From positions 1 through 12,037 of the forward strand of contig JALNXE010000120.1 of NCBI GenBank assembly GCA_023230525.1: DNA of 12,037 nucleotides, given 5' to 3'. The position numbers were made by a program, and so were the translations under genes. The DNA comes from Desulfobulbaceae bacterium (GTDB lineage: Bacteria; Desulfobacterota; Desulfobulbia; Desulfobulbales; SURF-16). Numbering within the stretch: position 1 is the first letter of the stretch; each line of letters begins with the position of its first letter. Of the stretch, positions 4,736 to 12,037 are shown piece after piece. Under the pieces are notes generated by a model, which had not been told where the DNA came from, did not search any database, and saw only the letters and a program-made list of their open reading frames with translations.

Positions 4736-7303
4736 ATGAACGGATATATCTGCATCCATGGCCATTTCTATCAGCCGCCAAGGGAGAATCCCTGGCTTGA
4801 ACGCATCGAGATCCAGGATTCAGCCGAGCCCTATCATGACTGGAATGCCAGAGTTCACGCAGAATGCTACGCCCCCAACGCCGTTTCCCGCATCCTGGAC
4901 GAACGAAGCAGAATAACCGGCATCGTCAACAACTATGAGCATATCAGCTTTAATTTCGGTTCCACCCTCTTATCCTGGATACAACAGAAAGATCCCGGCA
5001 TCTATCGGAAAATTATTGAAGCAGACCGGATAAGCATTGAAAAACACGGCGGCCACGGCAATGCCATTGCCCAGGCATACAACCACATGATCATGCCGCT
5101 GGCCAACCGGCGGGACAAGATCACCCAAACCGCCTGGGGCATCAGCTCTTTCCGCAAACATTTCAACCGTGCTCCGGAAGGGATGTGGCTGCCCGAAACC
5201 GCGGTGGATCTTGAGACCCTGGAGATCCTCTGCGAACACGGCATCCGCTTTACCATCCTTGCTCCGCGCCAGGCCAGGAGAGTGCGCCCCCTCACCACCA
5301 CAGTCTGGCATGATGTCAGCGACGGCTCTGTTGACCCCACCATGCCTTATCTGGTTCGTCTTCCCTGCGGCGGCACCATTGCTGTTTTTTTCTATCACGG
5401 CGCCATTGCCCATGACCTGGCCTTTGGCGGTCTCCTGCAGAAGGCGGAAAACTTTGAAAACAGACTTTTCCAGGCCCTGCCCGGCGCGGGCAAAAAACCG
5501 CCGCTGGTTAACGTCGCCACCGACGGTGAAACCTACGGCCACCATCACCGGTTCGGGGATATGGCGCTTGCCTACGCCCTGGAACAGGTCAGAAAGAAGC
5601 CTGATGTCAGCCTGACCAATTATGGGGAATACCTTTCCCTGTACCAGCCTACCCATGAGGTGGAAATTATCGGCAACAGCTCCTGGAGCTGCATACACGG
5701 AGTTGAGCGCTGGCGGGCTGATTGCGGCTGCCGGGCCGGTGGCCACTCCGACTGGAACCAGAAATGGCGGCAGACACTACGGGAAAGCCTTGATTGGCTC
5801 AGGCATGAACTGATCCGCATTTTCAACATGCACGCAGCGCCTCTCCTGCAGAACCATTGGCAGGCAAGGGATGAATACATTGACGTCATCATGGCCCGCA
5901 CCGAGGCCGCCAAGAGCGGCTTTCTCGACAAACATGCCCGCAAACCGCTGCCCAACAATGAGCGATCCAAGGCGCTGCAGCTTCTTGAGATGCAGCGAAA
6001 TGCCATGCTGATGTACACCAGCTGCGGCTGGTTTTTTGATGAAATGTCCGGTATCGAGACCACCCAGGTGCTGAGATATGCCGCCCGGGCCATAGAGCTG
6101 GCCGAGCGATGCTCGGCGGAATCCCTGGAAGATGCATTTATTGAACGGCTCGAAAAGGCCCAAAGCAACATCAGCGACATGGGAACCGGCGCCGATATCT
6201 ACCGGCGATTCATCCTTGCCACCAAATCCCACCTCAAAGAGGTGGCCATCCATTTTTCCCTCAGCTCCTTTTTTGAAAACTATCAGCGGAAAAACAGTCT
6301 CGGCTGTTACTCCATCGAACTAAAGGAATATGAAAAGCAGCGCCATGAGCATACCATTGCCGCAACCGGCAGATTACACGCACGATCCGCGATCACCGAG
6401 GAAGAGGCCTCCTTTATCTTTGCCGCTCTGCAGCAGGAGCCCCATGATTATTATTGCACGGTCAAGGACTGTTCCGGCATAACCGCTTCCTCCGCGGTTT
6501 CTCCCGCCAATCACCTCTATACCGGCCTGGTGGATTCACTCTTTACCAGCCTAAAGGCCAAGGGGCCGAGCGCCGCCCTGAAGGTAATCGGCCAATACCT
6601 GGGCGCGGACCGCTATACCATCAAGGATCTTTTCAAGGATGAACAGGAGGAACTTCTCAACATCGTCCTGGAAGGTGAGCTTGAATACATCGGGGAAACC
6701 CTCGAAACGGCCTACAAAAAGACCTCATTTCTCACCGCATTGCTTGAAGAATGCGGTCACCGCATCCCAACGCCCTTTATCATTGCCGCCGAGGTTACCC
6801 TCAAAAGAAAACTGGTCAATGCCCTCAAAAGCCAAAAATCAACCCATGAGACCATCCGCCTGCTGCTTGACGAAATCAAACGGTGGCGCATTTCCCTGGG
6901 CAATGAATGGCTGGAGAGAACCCTGCGTACTCTTGTCGAGAAGGAAATAACCGCGGTCAAGGATGCCCCGACAACCAGCAACCTGGCGCATATGAATGCA
7001 AAACTGTCTATGCTCTATCTCTTTCCTGTCCAGGTAAACCTCTGGCAGACCCAGAATACCTATTTTGACCTGCTGCACTCCAGCTATTCGGACCAAAGAA
7101 AACTTGCAGACGGCGGGGACCGCGAAACCGAGAAATGGCTGGAGGAGTTCCTGCGGCTTGGCGACGGACTGTTCATCAATGTCGAAAATGTGATTGCCAA
7201 CATGCCCGCAACGCCAAAAAAAGATCTGCTGCCTGCGCCGGCAGAAGAGAAAAAAATTAAGGCGGATTCGCCTGCCCGCGCGGCGGCTGCACAAAAGAAA
7301 TGA
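4736..7303 (+). CDS. Glycoside hydrolase family 57 alpha-glucan enzyme with DUF3536-type C-terminal region
   Basis: Members of GH57 cleave or rearrange alpha-1,4/1,6-glucans (amylase, glucanotransferase, branching enzyme) with a retaining mechanism. This 855-residue protein has no signal peptide, so it should act in the cytoplasm, probably on glycogen. Visible GH57 regions are HGHFYQP at residues 8-14 (the family HxHxxQP-like start), GMWLPE at 149-154 with Glu154 the expected nucleophile, and ATDGETYGHHH at 261-271 with Asp263 the expected acid/base. HGVERWRADCGC (321-332) follows. Residues from about 345 to 810 are a long helical region of the DUF3536 type, including TSCGWFFDEMSG. The last 30 or so residues are a Pro/Ala/Lys-rich, probably disordered tail. 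The ATG at 4736 has AAGGTGA eight to nine bases upstream. The exact activity cannot be read from sequence. The stop abuts the convergent DUF2721 gene with no spare base. Confidence 0.9.
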   Translation: MNGYICIHGHFYQPPRENPWLERIEIQDSAEPYHDWNARVHAECYAPNAVSRILDERSRITGIVNNYEHISFNFGSTLLSWIQQKDPGIYRKIIEADRISIEKHGGHGNAIAQAYNHMIMPLANRRDKITQTAWGISSFRKHFNRAPEGMWLPETAVDLETLEILCEHGIRFTILAPRQARRVRPLTTTVWHDVSDGSVDPTMPYLVRLPCGGTIAVFFYHGAIAHDLAFGGLLQKAENFENRLFQALPGAGKKPPLVNVATDGETYGHHHRFGDMALAYALEQVRKKPDVSLTNYGEYLSLYQPTHEVEIIGNSSWSCIHGVERWRADCGCRAGGHSDWNQKWRQTLRESLDWLRHELIRIFNMHAAPLLQNHWQARDEYIDVIMARTEAAKSGFLDKHARKPLPNNERSKALQLLEMQRNAMLMYTSCGWFFDEMSGIETTQVLRYAARAIELAERCSAESLEDAFIERLEKAQSNISDMGTGADIYRRFILATKSHLKEVAIHFSLSSFFENYQRKNSLGCYSIELKEYEKQRHEHTIAATGRLHARSAITEEEASFIFAALQQEPHDYYCTVKDCSGITASSAVSPANHLYTGLVDSLFTSLKAKGPSAALKVIGQYLGADRYTIKDLFKDEQEELLNIVLEGELEYIGETLETAYKKTSFLTALLEECGHRIPTPFIIAAEVTLKRKLVNALKSQKSTHETIRLLLDEIKRWRISLGNEWLERTLRTLVEKEITAVKDAPTTSNLAHMNAKLSMLYLFPVQVNLWQTQNTYFDLLHSSYSDQRKLADGGDRETEKWLEEFLRLGDGLFINVENVIANMPATPKKDLLPAPAEEKKIKADSPARAAAAQKK

Positions 7304-7750
7304 CTACCTGCCCCCCCTCTCCCGGGGCGAACGGCCGATATGAATCAGGGTTGCCTTCATCGATAACAGCACATCGGCAAAAAGCAGAATCATCGACACC
7401 AGGATGAAAAGGCAGCTGCCGCCGACAAGTGAAATCTCAAACATCGGCACCGATAGCCCGAGCAGCTTATCAAAAAGAGATACCATTACCAGGCAACTGC
7501 TCAATATCGTGCTTAAAACCAGGGTGGCAAAGCTATACTTCAACAATCTGCACCGAAACACCAGCAGATCAATTTCCTGGTCCAGCGAGGCTGGAGCCTT
7601 GCCGGCAAGAGAATGATCATACAGCTCTCTCGTTCTGCTGGTTGCCTGGATATAGCGGGCGTTTATGGTCAGCACCAGGATGCCGATGCCGGAAACCAGC
7701 ACAAGCGGGGCGGTGGCGGCTGACAGGGTTTCACTGAAGATCTCGTTCAT
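7304..7750 (-). CDS. DUF2721 family membrane protein
   Basis: The 148-residue product begins MNEIFSETLSAATAPLVLVS, matching the N-terminal pattern of the DUF2721 family (SAATAPVVLISG-like, then an Arg-rich RTREL segment). Three hydrophobic membrane segments lie at about 13-30, 70-92 and 104-128, with a soluble loop (about 31-69) between the first two and a basic C-terminus. The function of the family is not known. The reading frame is open further upstream (to 7861), but that stretch runs through the tRNA-Glu terminator and into the tRNA 3' end, so the ATG at 7750 is chosen. The ribosome site is weak (GGAAGTGATGAG). The gene follows the tRNA terminator and may have its own promoter or depend on read-through. 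Its stop codon is immediately next to the convergent GH57 stop. Confidence 0.85.
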   Translation of the reverse strand: MNEIFSETLSAATAPLVLVSGIGILVLTINARYIQATSRTRELYDHSLAGKAPASLDQEIDLLVFRCRLLKYSFATLVLSTILSSCLVMVSLFDKLLGLSVPMFEISLVGGSCLFILVSMILLFADVLLSMKATLIHIGRSPRERGGR

Positions 7751-7801
7751 ATGGTGCTCATCACTTCCCACGAGAGCCGCTTCAGGGGCTCCGGGGCAAA
7801 C

Positions 7802-7838
7802 AAAAAAGGGAATCAGCTGACATAAGCTGACTCCCTTT
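7802..7838 (-). terminator. Rho-independent terminator of tRNA-Glu
   Basis: On the minus strand a 14-bp stem (7838-7825 with 7818-7805, one G-U pair) closes a six-base loop and is followed by a run of T (complement of 7807-7802). It begins 12 bases after the CCA end of the tRNA. This is a textbook intrinsic terminator and separates the tRNA from the DUF2721 gene. Confidence 0.9.
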
Positions 7839-7849
7839 GCAATTTCAAG

Positions 7850-7924
7850 TGGTGACCCCAAGGGGAATCGAACCCCTGTTTTCGGCGTGAGAGGCCAACG
7901 TCCTGACCGCTAGACGATGGGGCC
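7850..7924 (-). tRNA. tRNA-Glu, anticodon CTC
   Basis: On the minus strand the gene starts GGCCCCATCG and ends with the acceptor strand TGGGGTC, discriminator A and an encoded CCA. The acceptor stem pairs over 7 bp with one G-U. The D arm reads CGTCTAGCGGTCAGGACG, and the T arm contains GGTTCGAATCC with a 5-bp stem. The anticodon stem is TTGGC/GCCGA (one T-G pair) around the loop CTCTCAC, giving anticodon CTC at 7891-7889, which reads GAG. CCA is encoded (7852-7850). The gene has its own promoter-like sequence upstream and terminator downstream, so it is a single-tRNA transcription unit. Confidence 0.97.
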
Positions 7925-7941
7925 TTGAATGATGGGAAACA

Positions 7942-7969
7942 AAAGTAACGGAAATCAGAAAAATGTCAA
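7942..7969 (-). promoter_or_regulatory. Probable promoter of tRNA-Glu
   Basis: On the minus strand a perfect TTGACA (7969-7964) is followed after 16 bases by TACTTT (7947-7942), a weak -10 with three of six matches. Transcription would begin about ten bases before the tRNA 5' end, the usual spacing for a bacterial tRNA gene. Confidence 0.5.
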
Positions 7970-7984
7970 GAATTATATGCATGC

Positions 7985-8557
7985 TCAGGTGACGATCCGC
8001 CGGCCGAACTCTTCCGCCTGAGACAATTTGTCACCAGCCTTTGCCATCTCGCCGCGCTTATCAATGCCTTTGACAAGCAGCGCCCCGCCATAGCCGAACC
8101 CAATCGCGTCATAAAAATATTTTACCGTCAACACCGCGCCATCGAAAACCTTTTCACCTCTGGTGGCAGCCACCGAGACAAAAAAACCGAGCCTGTCGGT
8201 ATTTTCCCGCCACTCGCCTTTTTTCTTCAGAATATATTTCCGGCTCCAGAGGGCCTGGGCTCTGTCGATTAAGGCCTTTGCCTGGGCCGTGACCCCGTAA
8301 AAGTAGATGGGCGAGGCAAGAATGATCCTTTGCACCTCATCCATCTTTGCATACAGCAGCCCCATATCATCTTTGACCACGCAGACACCCGTCTTGTCAC
8401 ATCCGCCGCAATTCAGACAGGGAGAGATATTCAAATCGGCCAGACGGATAATCTCAATCTCACCACCGGCAGACTCCACCCCCTGCGCCACTGAGGAAAG
8501 CAGCACCTGCGTGTTGCCGCCGCGCCGGGGAGATCCGTTAAATGCCAGCACTTTCAT
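7985..8557 (-). CDS. Flavodoxin-fold NAD(P)H-dependent FMN reductase / iron-sulfur flavoprotein
   Basis: The 190-residue protein belongs to the flavodoxin-like FMN reductase group. The N-terminus MKVLAFNGSPRRGGNT holds the GSPRxxGNT FMN-phosphate loop (residues 8-16), and SPIYFYGVTAQAKALIDR (about 92-109) is the second FMN-contact region typical of the group. Cysteines 47, 50, 53 and 59 form the compact motif CX2CX2CX5C, which in the archaeal iron-sulfur flavoprotein Isf family ligates a [4Fe-4S] cluster. It therefore probably moves electrons between a reduced cofactor or ferredoxin and an unknown acceptor in the cytoplasm. The start has AAAGGA seven bases upstream, lying inside the last codons of malQ. 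Only four bases separate it from the malQ stop, so the two genes should be co-transcribed and coupled. Its link to glucan metabolism is not explained. Confidence 0.9.
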   Translation of the reverse strand: MKVLAFNGSPRRGGNTQVLLSSVAQGVESAGGEIEIIRLADLNISPCLNCGGCDKTGVCVVKDDMGLLYAKMDEVQRIILASPIYFYGVTAQAKALIDRAQALWSRKYILKKKGEWRENTDRLGFFVSVAATRGEKVFDGAVLTVKYFYDAIGFGYGGALLVKGIDKRGEMAKAGDKLSQAEEFGRRIVT

Positions 8558-8561
8558 CGCT

Positions 8562-10094
8562 TCATCCTTTTATTAGCGGGCAGCTCTTCTGCCGCCCATA
8601 GAAAAGAACCTCTTCCCGCAGGTAATGAATAACCTCCGGGGAAAGAAAGGGGGAAGCGCAGCGCCACACCCAGTTTTCTTCCAGCACACTGGGCCGATTC
8701 ATCCGGCAGTCCGAACCGAAACCCAGCACATCCTGCAAGGGGATAACGGCCAGAGCGGCCACCGAAGAAAAGGCCATCCGCACAAAATCCCGGTGTATCA
8801 CCTGCCCGTCGCTATTGGCATAACGCCTGGCCCGGTCTTTACTTTCCTGGGGAACCTTCCGGTCAAAATACCAGCCCACTGTGGTGTCATTGTCGTGGGT
8901 GCCGGTATAGACCACACAGTTTGTGGTTTGGAAATTGTGGGGAAGATAGAGGTTCAACTCGTCTGAATCAAAAGCAAACTGCAGAATTTTCATACCGGGA
9001 TAAGCTAAGCCATCCCGCAATTTTTCAACATCCGGGGTAATGACCCCCAGATCTTCGGCAATGATATCTATCTTGCCGGTTGCCTCCTGCACCTGCTCGA
9101 AAAAGAAAAGGCCTGGGCCTTTGACCCAGGTGCCGTTCACGGCCGTCTCCTCACTGGCAGGGATCTGCCAGTAGGAGGCAAAGCCGCGGAAATGATCAAT
9201 GCGCACCACATCAACCATACCGCCAAGATGCAGAAACCGCTGGCTCCACCACTCATAAAGGCGCTTGTTCGGTTTACCGCCGGTCTCCCAAAGGTAGAGA
9301 GGATTGCCCCAGCGCTGGCCGGTTTCACTGAAATAATCAGGCGGAACCCCGGCAACATGACGGGGCTGCAAGGTGGTCTTATCCAGATCGAAGCACGGCT
9401 GATTGGACCAGACATCCGCGCTGTCCAGTCCGACATAAATGGGGATATCCCCGATCAGCCTGATCCCTTTCTTCTGCGCGGCCTGGCGCATTCGCCGCCA
9501 CTGCATGAAAAAGACAAACTGCACAAATTTATGATACCGGCACCGATCTGCAAGCTCCTCCGCCGCCTTGGCCAGACTGTTTTTATCCCGGGCTGCGATT
9601 TTACGGGGCCATTCATACCAGGGCTTGGAACCGTACTTTTCCCGCAGGCTCATGAAAAGGGCAAAATCATCAAGCCATGCCCCATGTTCGCGGCAAAAGT
9701 GCTCAAATACCTCATCAAAGAGCCTGATGGCAATAAATCGCTGAAAACTCGTAGCCAACAGCCTGTTTTTGAAATCCCTCACCGCCGAGTAATCAACCGC
9801 ATATTCGGAAAAGTACGGTTTGCCCATTAAATCCTCGCTATGCAGCAGCCCCTTTTCCAGCAAAAGATTCGGACTTATCAAAAGAGGATTGCCGGCAAAG
9901 GCCGAAAGGCTCATGTAGGGGGAATTACCGAAAACATCATCAACAATGCCGGTGGGCAGAAACTGCCAATAGGACTGGCCCGCCTGTTCAAGAAAATCCA
10001 GAAAAAAGTATCCGGAATCAAGATCTCCGATGCCGTAGGGACCAGGAAGGGAAGACAGATGTGCAAGAATACCGCTGGCTCGCTGCTGTAGCAT
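8562..10094 (-). CDS. malQ: 4-alpha-glucanotransferase (amylomaltase, GH77)
   Basis: MalQ transfers maltosyl and longer segments between alpha-1,4-glucans in the cytoplasm and takes part in maltodextrin and glycogen turnover. The 510-residue product is the usual length for the short bacterial type. Motifs, numbered from the chosen start, are the family N-terminus (RASGILAHLSSLPGPYGIGD), GDIPIYVGLDSADVW from 215, RIDHFRGF with Asp300 the expected nucleophile, AEDLG with Glu347 the acid/base, and THDNDTTVGW with Asp401 the third catalytic residue. All three catalytic acids are present. The start at 10094 is preferred over an ATG-like start eight codons upstream because GGGAG lies five bases before it and the conserved N-terminus follows at once. 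It is the first gene of an operon with the flavoprotein. The GH57 enzyme on the other strand is a likely partner in the same pathway. Confidence 0.96.
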   Translation of the reverse strand: MLQQRASGILAHLSSLPGPYGIGDLDSGYFFLDFLEQAGQSYWQFLPTGIVDDVFGNSPYMSLSAFAGNPLLISPNLLLEKGLLHSEDLMGKPYFSEYAVDYSAVRDFKNRLLATSFQRFIAIRLFDEVFEHFCREHGAWLDDFALFMSLREKYGSKPWYEWPRKIAARDKNSLAKAAEELADRCRYHKFVQFVFFMQWRRMRQAAQKKGIRLIGDIPIYVGLDSADVWSNQPCFDLDKTTLQPRHVAGVPPDYFSETGQRWGNPLYLWETGGKPNKRLYEWWSQRFLHLGGMVDVVRIDHFRGFASYWQIPASEETAVNGTWVKGPGLFFFEQVQEATGKIDIIAEDLGVITPDVEKLRDGLAYPGMKILQFAFDSDELNLYLPHNFQTTNCVVYTGTHDNDTTVGWYFDRKVPQESKDRARRYANSDGQVIHRDFVRMAFSSVAALAVIPLQDVLGFGSDCRMNRPSVLEENWVWRCASPFLSPEVIHYLREEVLFYGRQKSCPLIKG

Positions 10095-10392
10095 TTTTCT
10101 CCCTTGTAAAAAAATCATTTTTTTTGCTAAACTGAAACAGCATGATTACATTTCTTTTCTGATGAAACATTCCTTATTATCCCTCACTCCTATCAGAAAG
10201 TAAATTATGAAATACCGTTACCGCAAAGTCAAGAAACCGATCCCCCCTTTTTTCTATTGCAACGAAGCAAATATTGTTATAGGATAGGGAGTTTTCGTGC
10301 TCTGAAAGCCAGCTTTATTTTGCTTTCGCTGCATCTTTTCTTATGCAAACACCCATCAGCTACATCTTAACCGAGTCGGGAGACAAAAATCA
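10095..10392. other. Divergent intergenic region between malQ and the sigma-factor gene
   Basis: About 300 bases carry the control regions of two genes transcribed away from each other. A perfect inverted repeat TTTCTGAT (10156-10163) with ATCAGAAA (10192-10199) lies on the malQ side and could be a regulator site. A C6T6 run is at 10242-10253. No clear malQ promoter and no small gene is seen. Confidence 0.5.
10257..10285 (+). promoter_or_regulatory. Candidate promoter for the sigma factor-comEC operon
   Basis: TTGCAA (10257-10262, four of six) is followed after 17 bases by TAGGAT (10280-10285, four of six); the overlapping TATAGG gives a 15-base spacer. It would leave a leader of about 100 bases before the GTG at 10393. 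This is a weak match and other promoters are possible. Confidence 0.3.
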
Positions 10393-11715
10393 GTGCATGT
10401 CGATATCAAAGACAGAATACTGAAAGCTGGAAAGGAAAAAGGCTGCATCAGCATTGACACGCTTAACGACCTTATTCCGGAAGATACAGATGCCAGCTAT
10501 ATCGATGAAATTTTTGCCTTTCTTGATCAAAACGAAATTGACGTTGCCAGCCGTCCGGAACTTGGCAAGAGCAAACGGATTGATAACAAGGACTGGCAGG
10601 AAGAAGACGTTGACGAAGTCAGAAAAGCGGGGGGCAAGTCTGCGATAACCAAGGACGAGCTCCAGGAGGCGGAAGAAACCACCACCACCTATCTGCGCGA
10701 AATGGGTCGTTTTGATCTCCTCACCCCGGAAGAGGAGGAAAAGTACAGCAGAATCATCCGGGAAGGTTTTGATGCCATCATCAAAACAATCCATAGCGAT
10801 GAATCGGGCATTGAGGAAATGAAAGTTCTGACGGACCGCATATCCCTCTGGGAAAAACGGGATCCGACCTTGAAGCCGAAAAAACAGCACCTCAACTACA
10901 TGTGCAAAAAAGTGCAGGAGGCCTCTGCCCTTCATCCTGATATCGAGCAGCTGCAGCAGGCGGAAAACAAGATATCATTATACGCCCGCTCCATCGAGTC
11001 CGCCAAGGACGCCATGATCAAGGCTAACCTGCGGCTGGTGGTCAGCATCGCCAAACGTTATATGCACCAGGGTTTAAGCCTGGCCGATCTCATCCAGGAA
11101 GGCAATCTCGGACTCATGCGGGCCGTGTTCCGTTTTGACTATAAAAAAGGTAACAAATTCAGCACCTACGCCAGCTGGTGGATCAGACAGGCAATAACCA
11201 GAGCGATTCTGGATAAAACCCGCACCATCCGCCTGCCGGTACATTTTCTGGAGCTGCGCAGCCAGTTTTTCAAGGCCTTCTATTCCCTGCTGAAAGAACT
11301 CGGCCGTGAACCCACCCCGGTGGAAATTTCCGAAAAAACCGGGCTGCCCATGGACAAGATCCTTGCCATCCTCGAGGCATCCAGAGAGCCAATCTCCCTG
11401 GAAACCCCGGTGGGCGACGATGACAGCACGCTGGGAGACTTTCTGGAAAACCAGGAATCAGTCTCTCCCTATGAGGCCGTGAAAAACACCGAACTGTCGG
11501 ACAGGGTCAAAAATATTCTTTCCACGTTGAGCCCCAGGGAAGAAAAAATCATCCGGCTTCGTTTCGGTATCGGCGAAGATGCTGAATACACCCTCGAAGA
11601 AATCGGTAAACGATTTAATGTTTCCAGGGAACGTATCCGCCAGATCGAAAAAAAGGCATTGAATCGCTTACGCCACTCCAGCAGGCGGGATAAACTGAAG
11701 TTTTTCCTCGACTGA
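10393..11715 (+). CDS. RpoD-type sigma-70 family RNA polymerase sigma factor
   Basis: This 440-residue protein directs RNA polymerase to promoters. The order is: a region 1.1-like N-terminus (about 1-60), an acidic linker, region 1.2 (TTTTYLREMGRFDLLTPEEE, about 96-115), a short non-conserved segment (about 130-200), region 2 with NLRLVVSIAKRY at 212-223, DLIQEGNLGLMRAV at 232-245 and the -10 reading helix around FSTYASWWIRQAITRA (256-271), region 3 (about 285-350), and region 4 with the helix-turn-helix YTLEEIGKRFNVSRERIRQIE at 399-419. The C-terminus (LRHSSRRDKLKFFLD) resembles RpoD. KTRTIRLPVHFLELRSQFFKAFYSLL differs from ordinary RpoD and recalls group 2 (RpoS-like) factors, so it may be a second, condition-specific sigma factor; I give no symbol. 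The start is a GTG with GGGAGA about nine bases upstream; an ATG four bases later is out of frame. comEC follows after 11 bases. Confidence 0.93.
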   Translation: MHVDIKDRILKAGKEKGCISIDTLNDLIPEDTDASYIDEIFAFLDQNEIDVASRPELGKSKRIDNKDWQEEDVDEVRKAGGKSAITKDELQEAEETTTTYLREMGRFDLLTPEEEEKYSRIIREGFDAIIKTIHSDESGIEEMKVLTDRISLWEKRDPTLKPKKQHLNYMCKKVQEASALHPDIEQLQQAENKISLYARSIESAKDAMIKANLRLVVSIAKRYMHQGLSLADLIQEGNLGLMRAVFRFDYKKGNKFSTYASWWIRQAITRAILDKTRTIRLPVHFLELRSQFFKAFYSLLKELGREPTPVEISEKTGLPMDKILAILEASREPISLETPVGDDDSTLGDFLENQESVSPYEAVKNTELSDRVKNILSTLSPREEKIIRLRFGIGEDAEYTLEEIGKRFNVSRERIRQIEKKALNRLRHSSRRDKLKFFLD

Positions 11716-11722
11716 GAGGCTT

Positions 11723-11777
11723 CCCGGTGCCTTTCTCCGGGCGATCACCCCATTTGCTCATCCAGGCGGTGATCGCC
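11723..11777 (+). promoter_or_regulatory. Two competing hairpins over the comEC start
   Basis: Hairpin A pairs CCCGG (11723-11727) with CCGGG (11737-11741); it covers the first base of the GTG start. Hairpin B is a perfect 10-bp stem GGCGATCACC (11740-11749) with GGTGATCGCC (11768-11777) and an 18-base loop, inside comEC codons 5-17. They share bases 11740-11741, so both cannot form fully at once. This arrangement could tune comEC translation relative to the sigma factor, or be a by-product of coding sequence. Confidence 0.4.
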
Positions 11778-12037
11778 TTTACCGGCGGCATTGCCTTGAC
11801 GGCATACCTTGCGCAAAACCCGCTTTTTCTTTTCCCGGCCTTTCTTCTCCTCGCCCTGGCTGTTTTTCTCTGCTGGCTTACCAAAAACGCTCTGCTGCTG
11901 CCTCTGCTGCTGCTTTTGTGGTTTGTCTGCGGCCTGCTGCATGGAGCAGCCCTGCAGCCGCCCAGGGCAAGGGACAGTCTTTACCAGCTTTTTGCCACCG
12001 GCCGGGAGGTAACCCTTTCCGGCACGCTCCTGCAGGC
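11727..12037 (+). CDS. comEC: ComEC/Rec2 family DNA-uptake channel protein, N-terminal fragment (runs off the window)
   Basis: ComEC forms the inner-membrane channel through which transforming DNA enters the cytoplasm. Only the first 103 codons are present. They encode a run of hydrophobic segments (about residues 10-30, 32-51 and 54-72) followed by RDSLYQLFATGREVTLSGTLL, the pattern of the N-terminal DUF4131 region of ComEC proteins, where a soluble beta-rich part begins. The start is a GTG at 11727 with the ribosome site GAGAGG at 11714-11719, which overlaps the sigma-factor stop codon. There is no ATG start in this frame in the window, so a search for ATG-started genes would miss it. The 11-base gap and shared ribosome-site sequence suggest an operon with the sigma factor. 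The competence, metallo-beta-lactamase-like C-terminus is outside the window, so the call rests on the N-terminus and could be another membrane protein. Confidence 0.78.
   Translation, partial: MPFSGRSPHLLIQAVIAFTGGIALTAYLAQNPLFLFPAFLLLALAVFLCWLTKNALLLPLLLLLWFVCGLLHGAALQPPRARDSLYQLFATGREVTLSGTLLQ

Noticed and set aside
7751..7861. Longer N-terminus for the DUF2721 protein
   Set aside because: The extension would translate through the tRNA-Glu intrinsic terminator and the 3' end of the tRNA; the family N-terminus begins at the ATG at 7750.
11809..12012. A 67-codon plus-strand frame inside the comEC region
   Set aside because: It is out of frame with the GTG-started membrane protein that has a ribosome site and the ComEC-like N-terminal pattern; its repeated Phe, Leu and Cys come from CT-rich codons of comEC.

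Overview
The window looks like part of a chromosome from a Gram-negative bacterium, most likely a deltaproteobacterium (Desulfobacterota). This is a judgement from the protein families and their wording: a GH57 enzyme with a DUF3536-type C-terminal region, a ferredoxin-type flavoprotein with a compact cysteine motif, and an RpoD-like sigma factor ahead of comEC. It was not searched. Genes are moderately GC-rich. The one long intergenic stretch (1325-2716) is clearly AT-rich. No CRISPR array, phage module, transposase or rRNA is visible.

Layout. (1) 1-1324, minus strand: metK followed by the start of ahcY, overlapping by one base. This pair makes S-adenosylmethionine and clears S-adenosylhomocysteine. 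(2) 1325-2716: about 1.4 kb without a convincing gene. It holds repeated short motifs upstream of metK, a terminator-like hairpin, a helically phased tandem repeat, a rightward promoter with a palindrome in its spacer, and a strongly structured leader of about 170 nt just before the next gene. (3) 2717-4498, plus strand: a 593-residue secreted protein that I do not recognise, followed by a very stable hairpin. (4) 4612-7303, plus strand: a sigma-70 type promoter and an 855-residue GH57 alpha-glucan enzyme. (5) 7304-10094, minus strand: a DUF2721 membrane protein, a tRNA-Glu(CTC) with its own promoter and terminator, a flavodoxin-fold iron-sulfur flavoprotein, and malQ. malQ and the flavoprotein form a tight two-gene operon. 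(6) 10393-12037, plus strand: an RpoD-type sigma factor followed closely by comEC, which runs off the window.

How the genes fit together. The GH57 enzyme and MalQ probably both act on glycogen or maltodextrins, on opposite strands about 1.3 kb apart. metK-ahcY is a housekeeping methyl-cycle operon. The sigma factor and comEC look co-transcribed, with the comEC start region able to fold into two competing hairpins. The most unusual part is the 2.2-4.5 kb block: an unrecognised secreted protein preceded by an operator-like promoter and a three-hairpin RNA leader. It is the best candidate here for an undescribed regulated system, but that is inference from one sequence with no comparative data.
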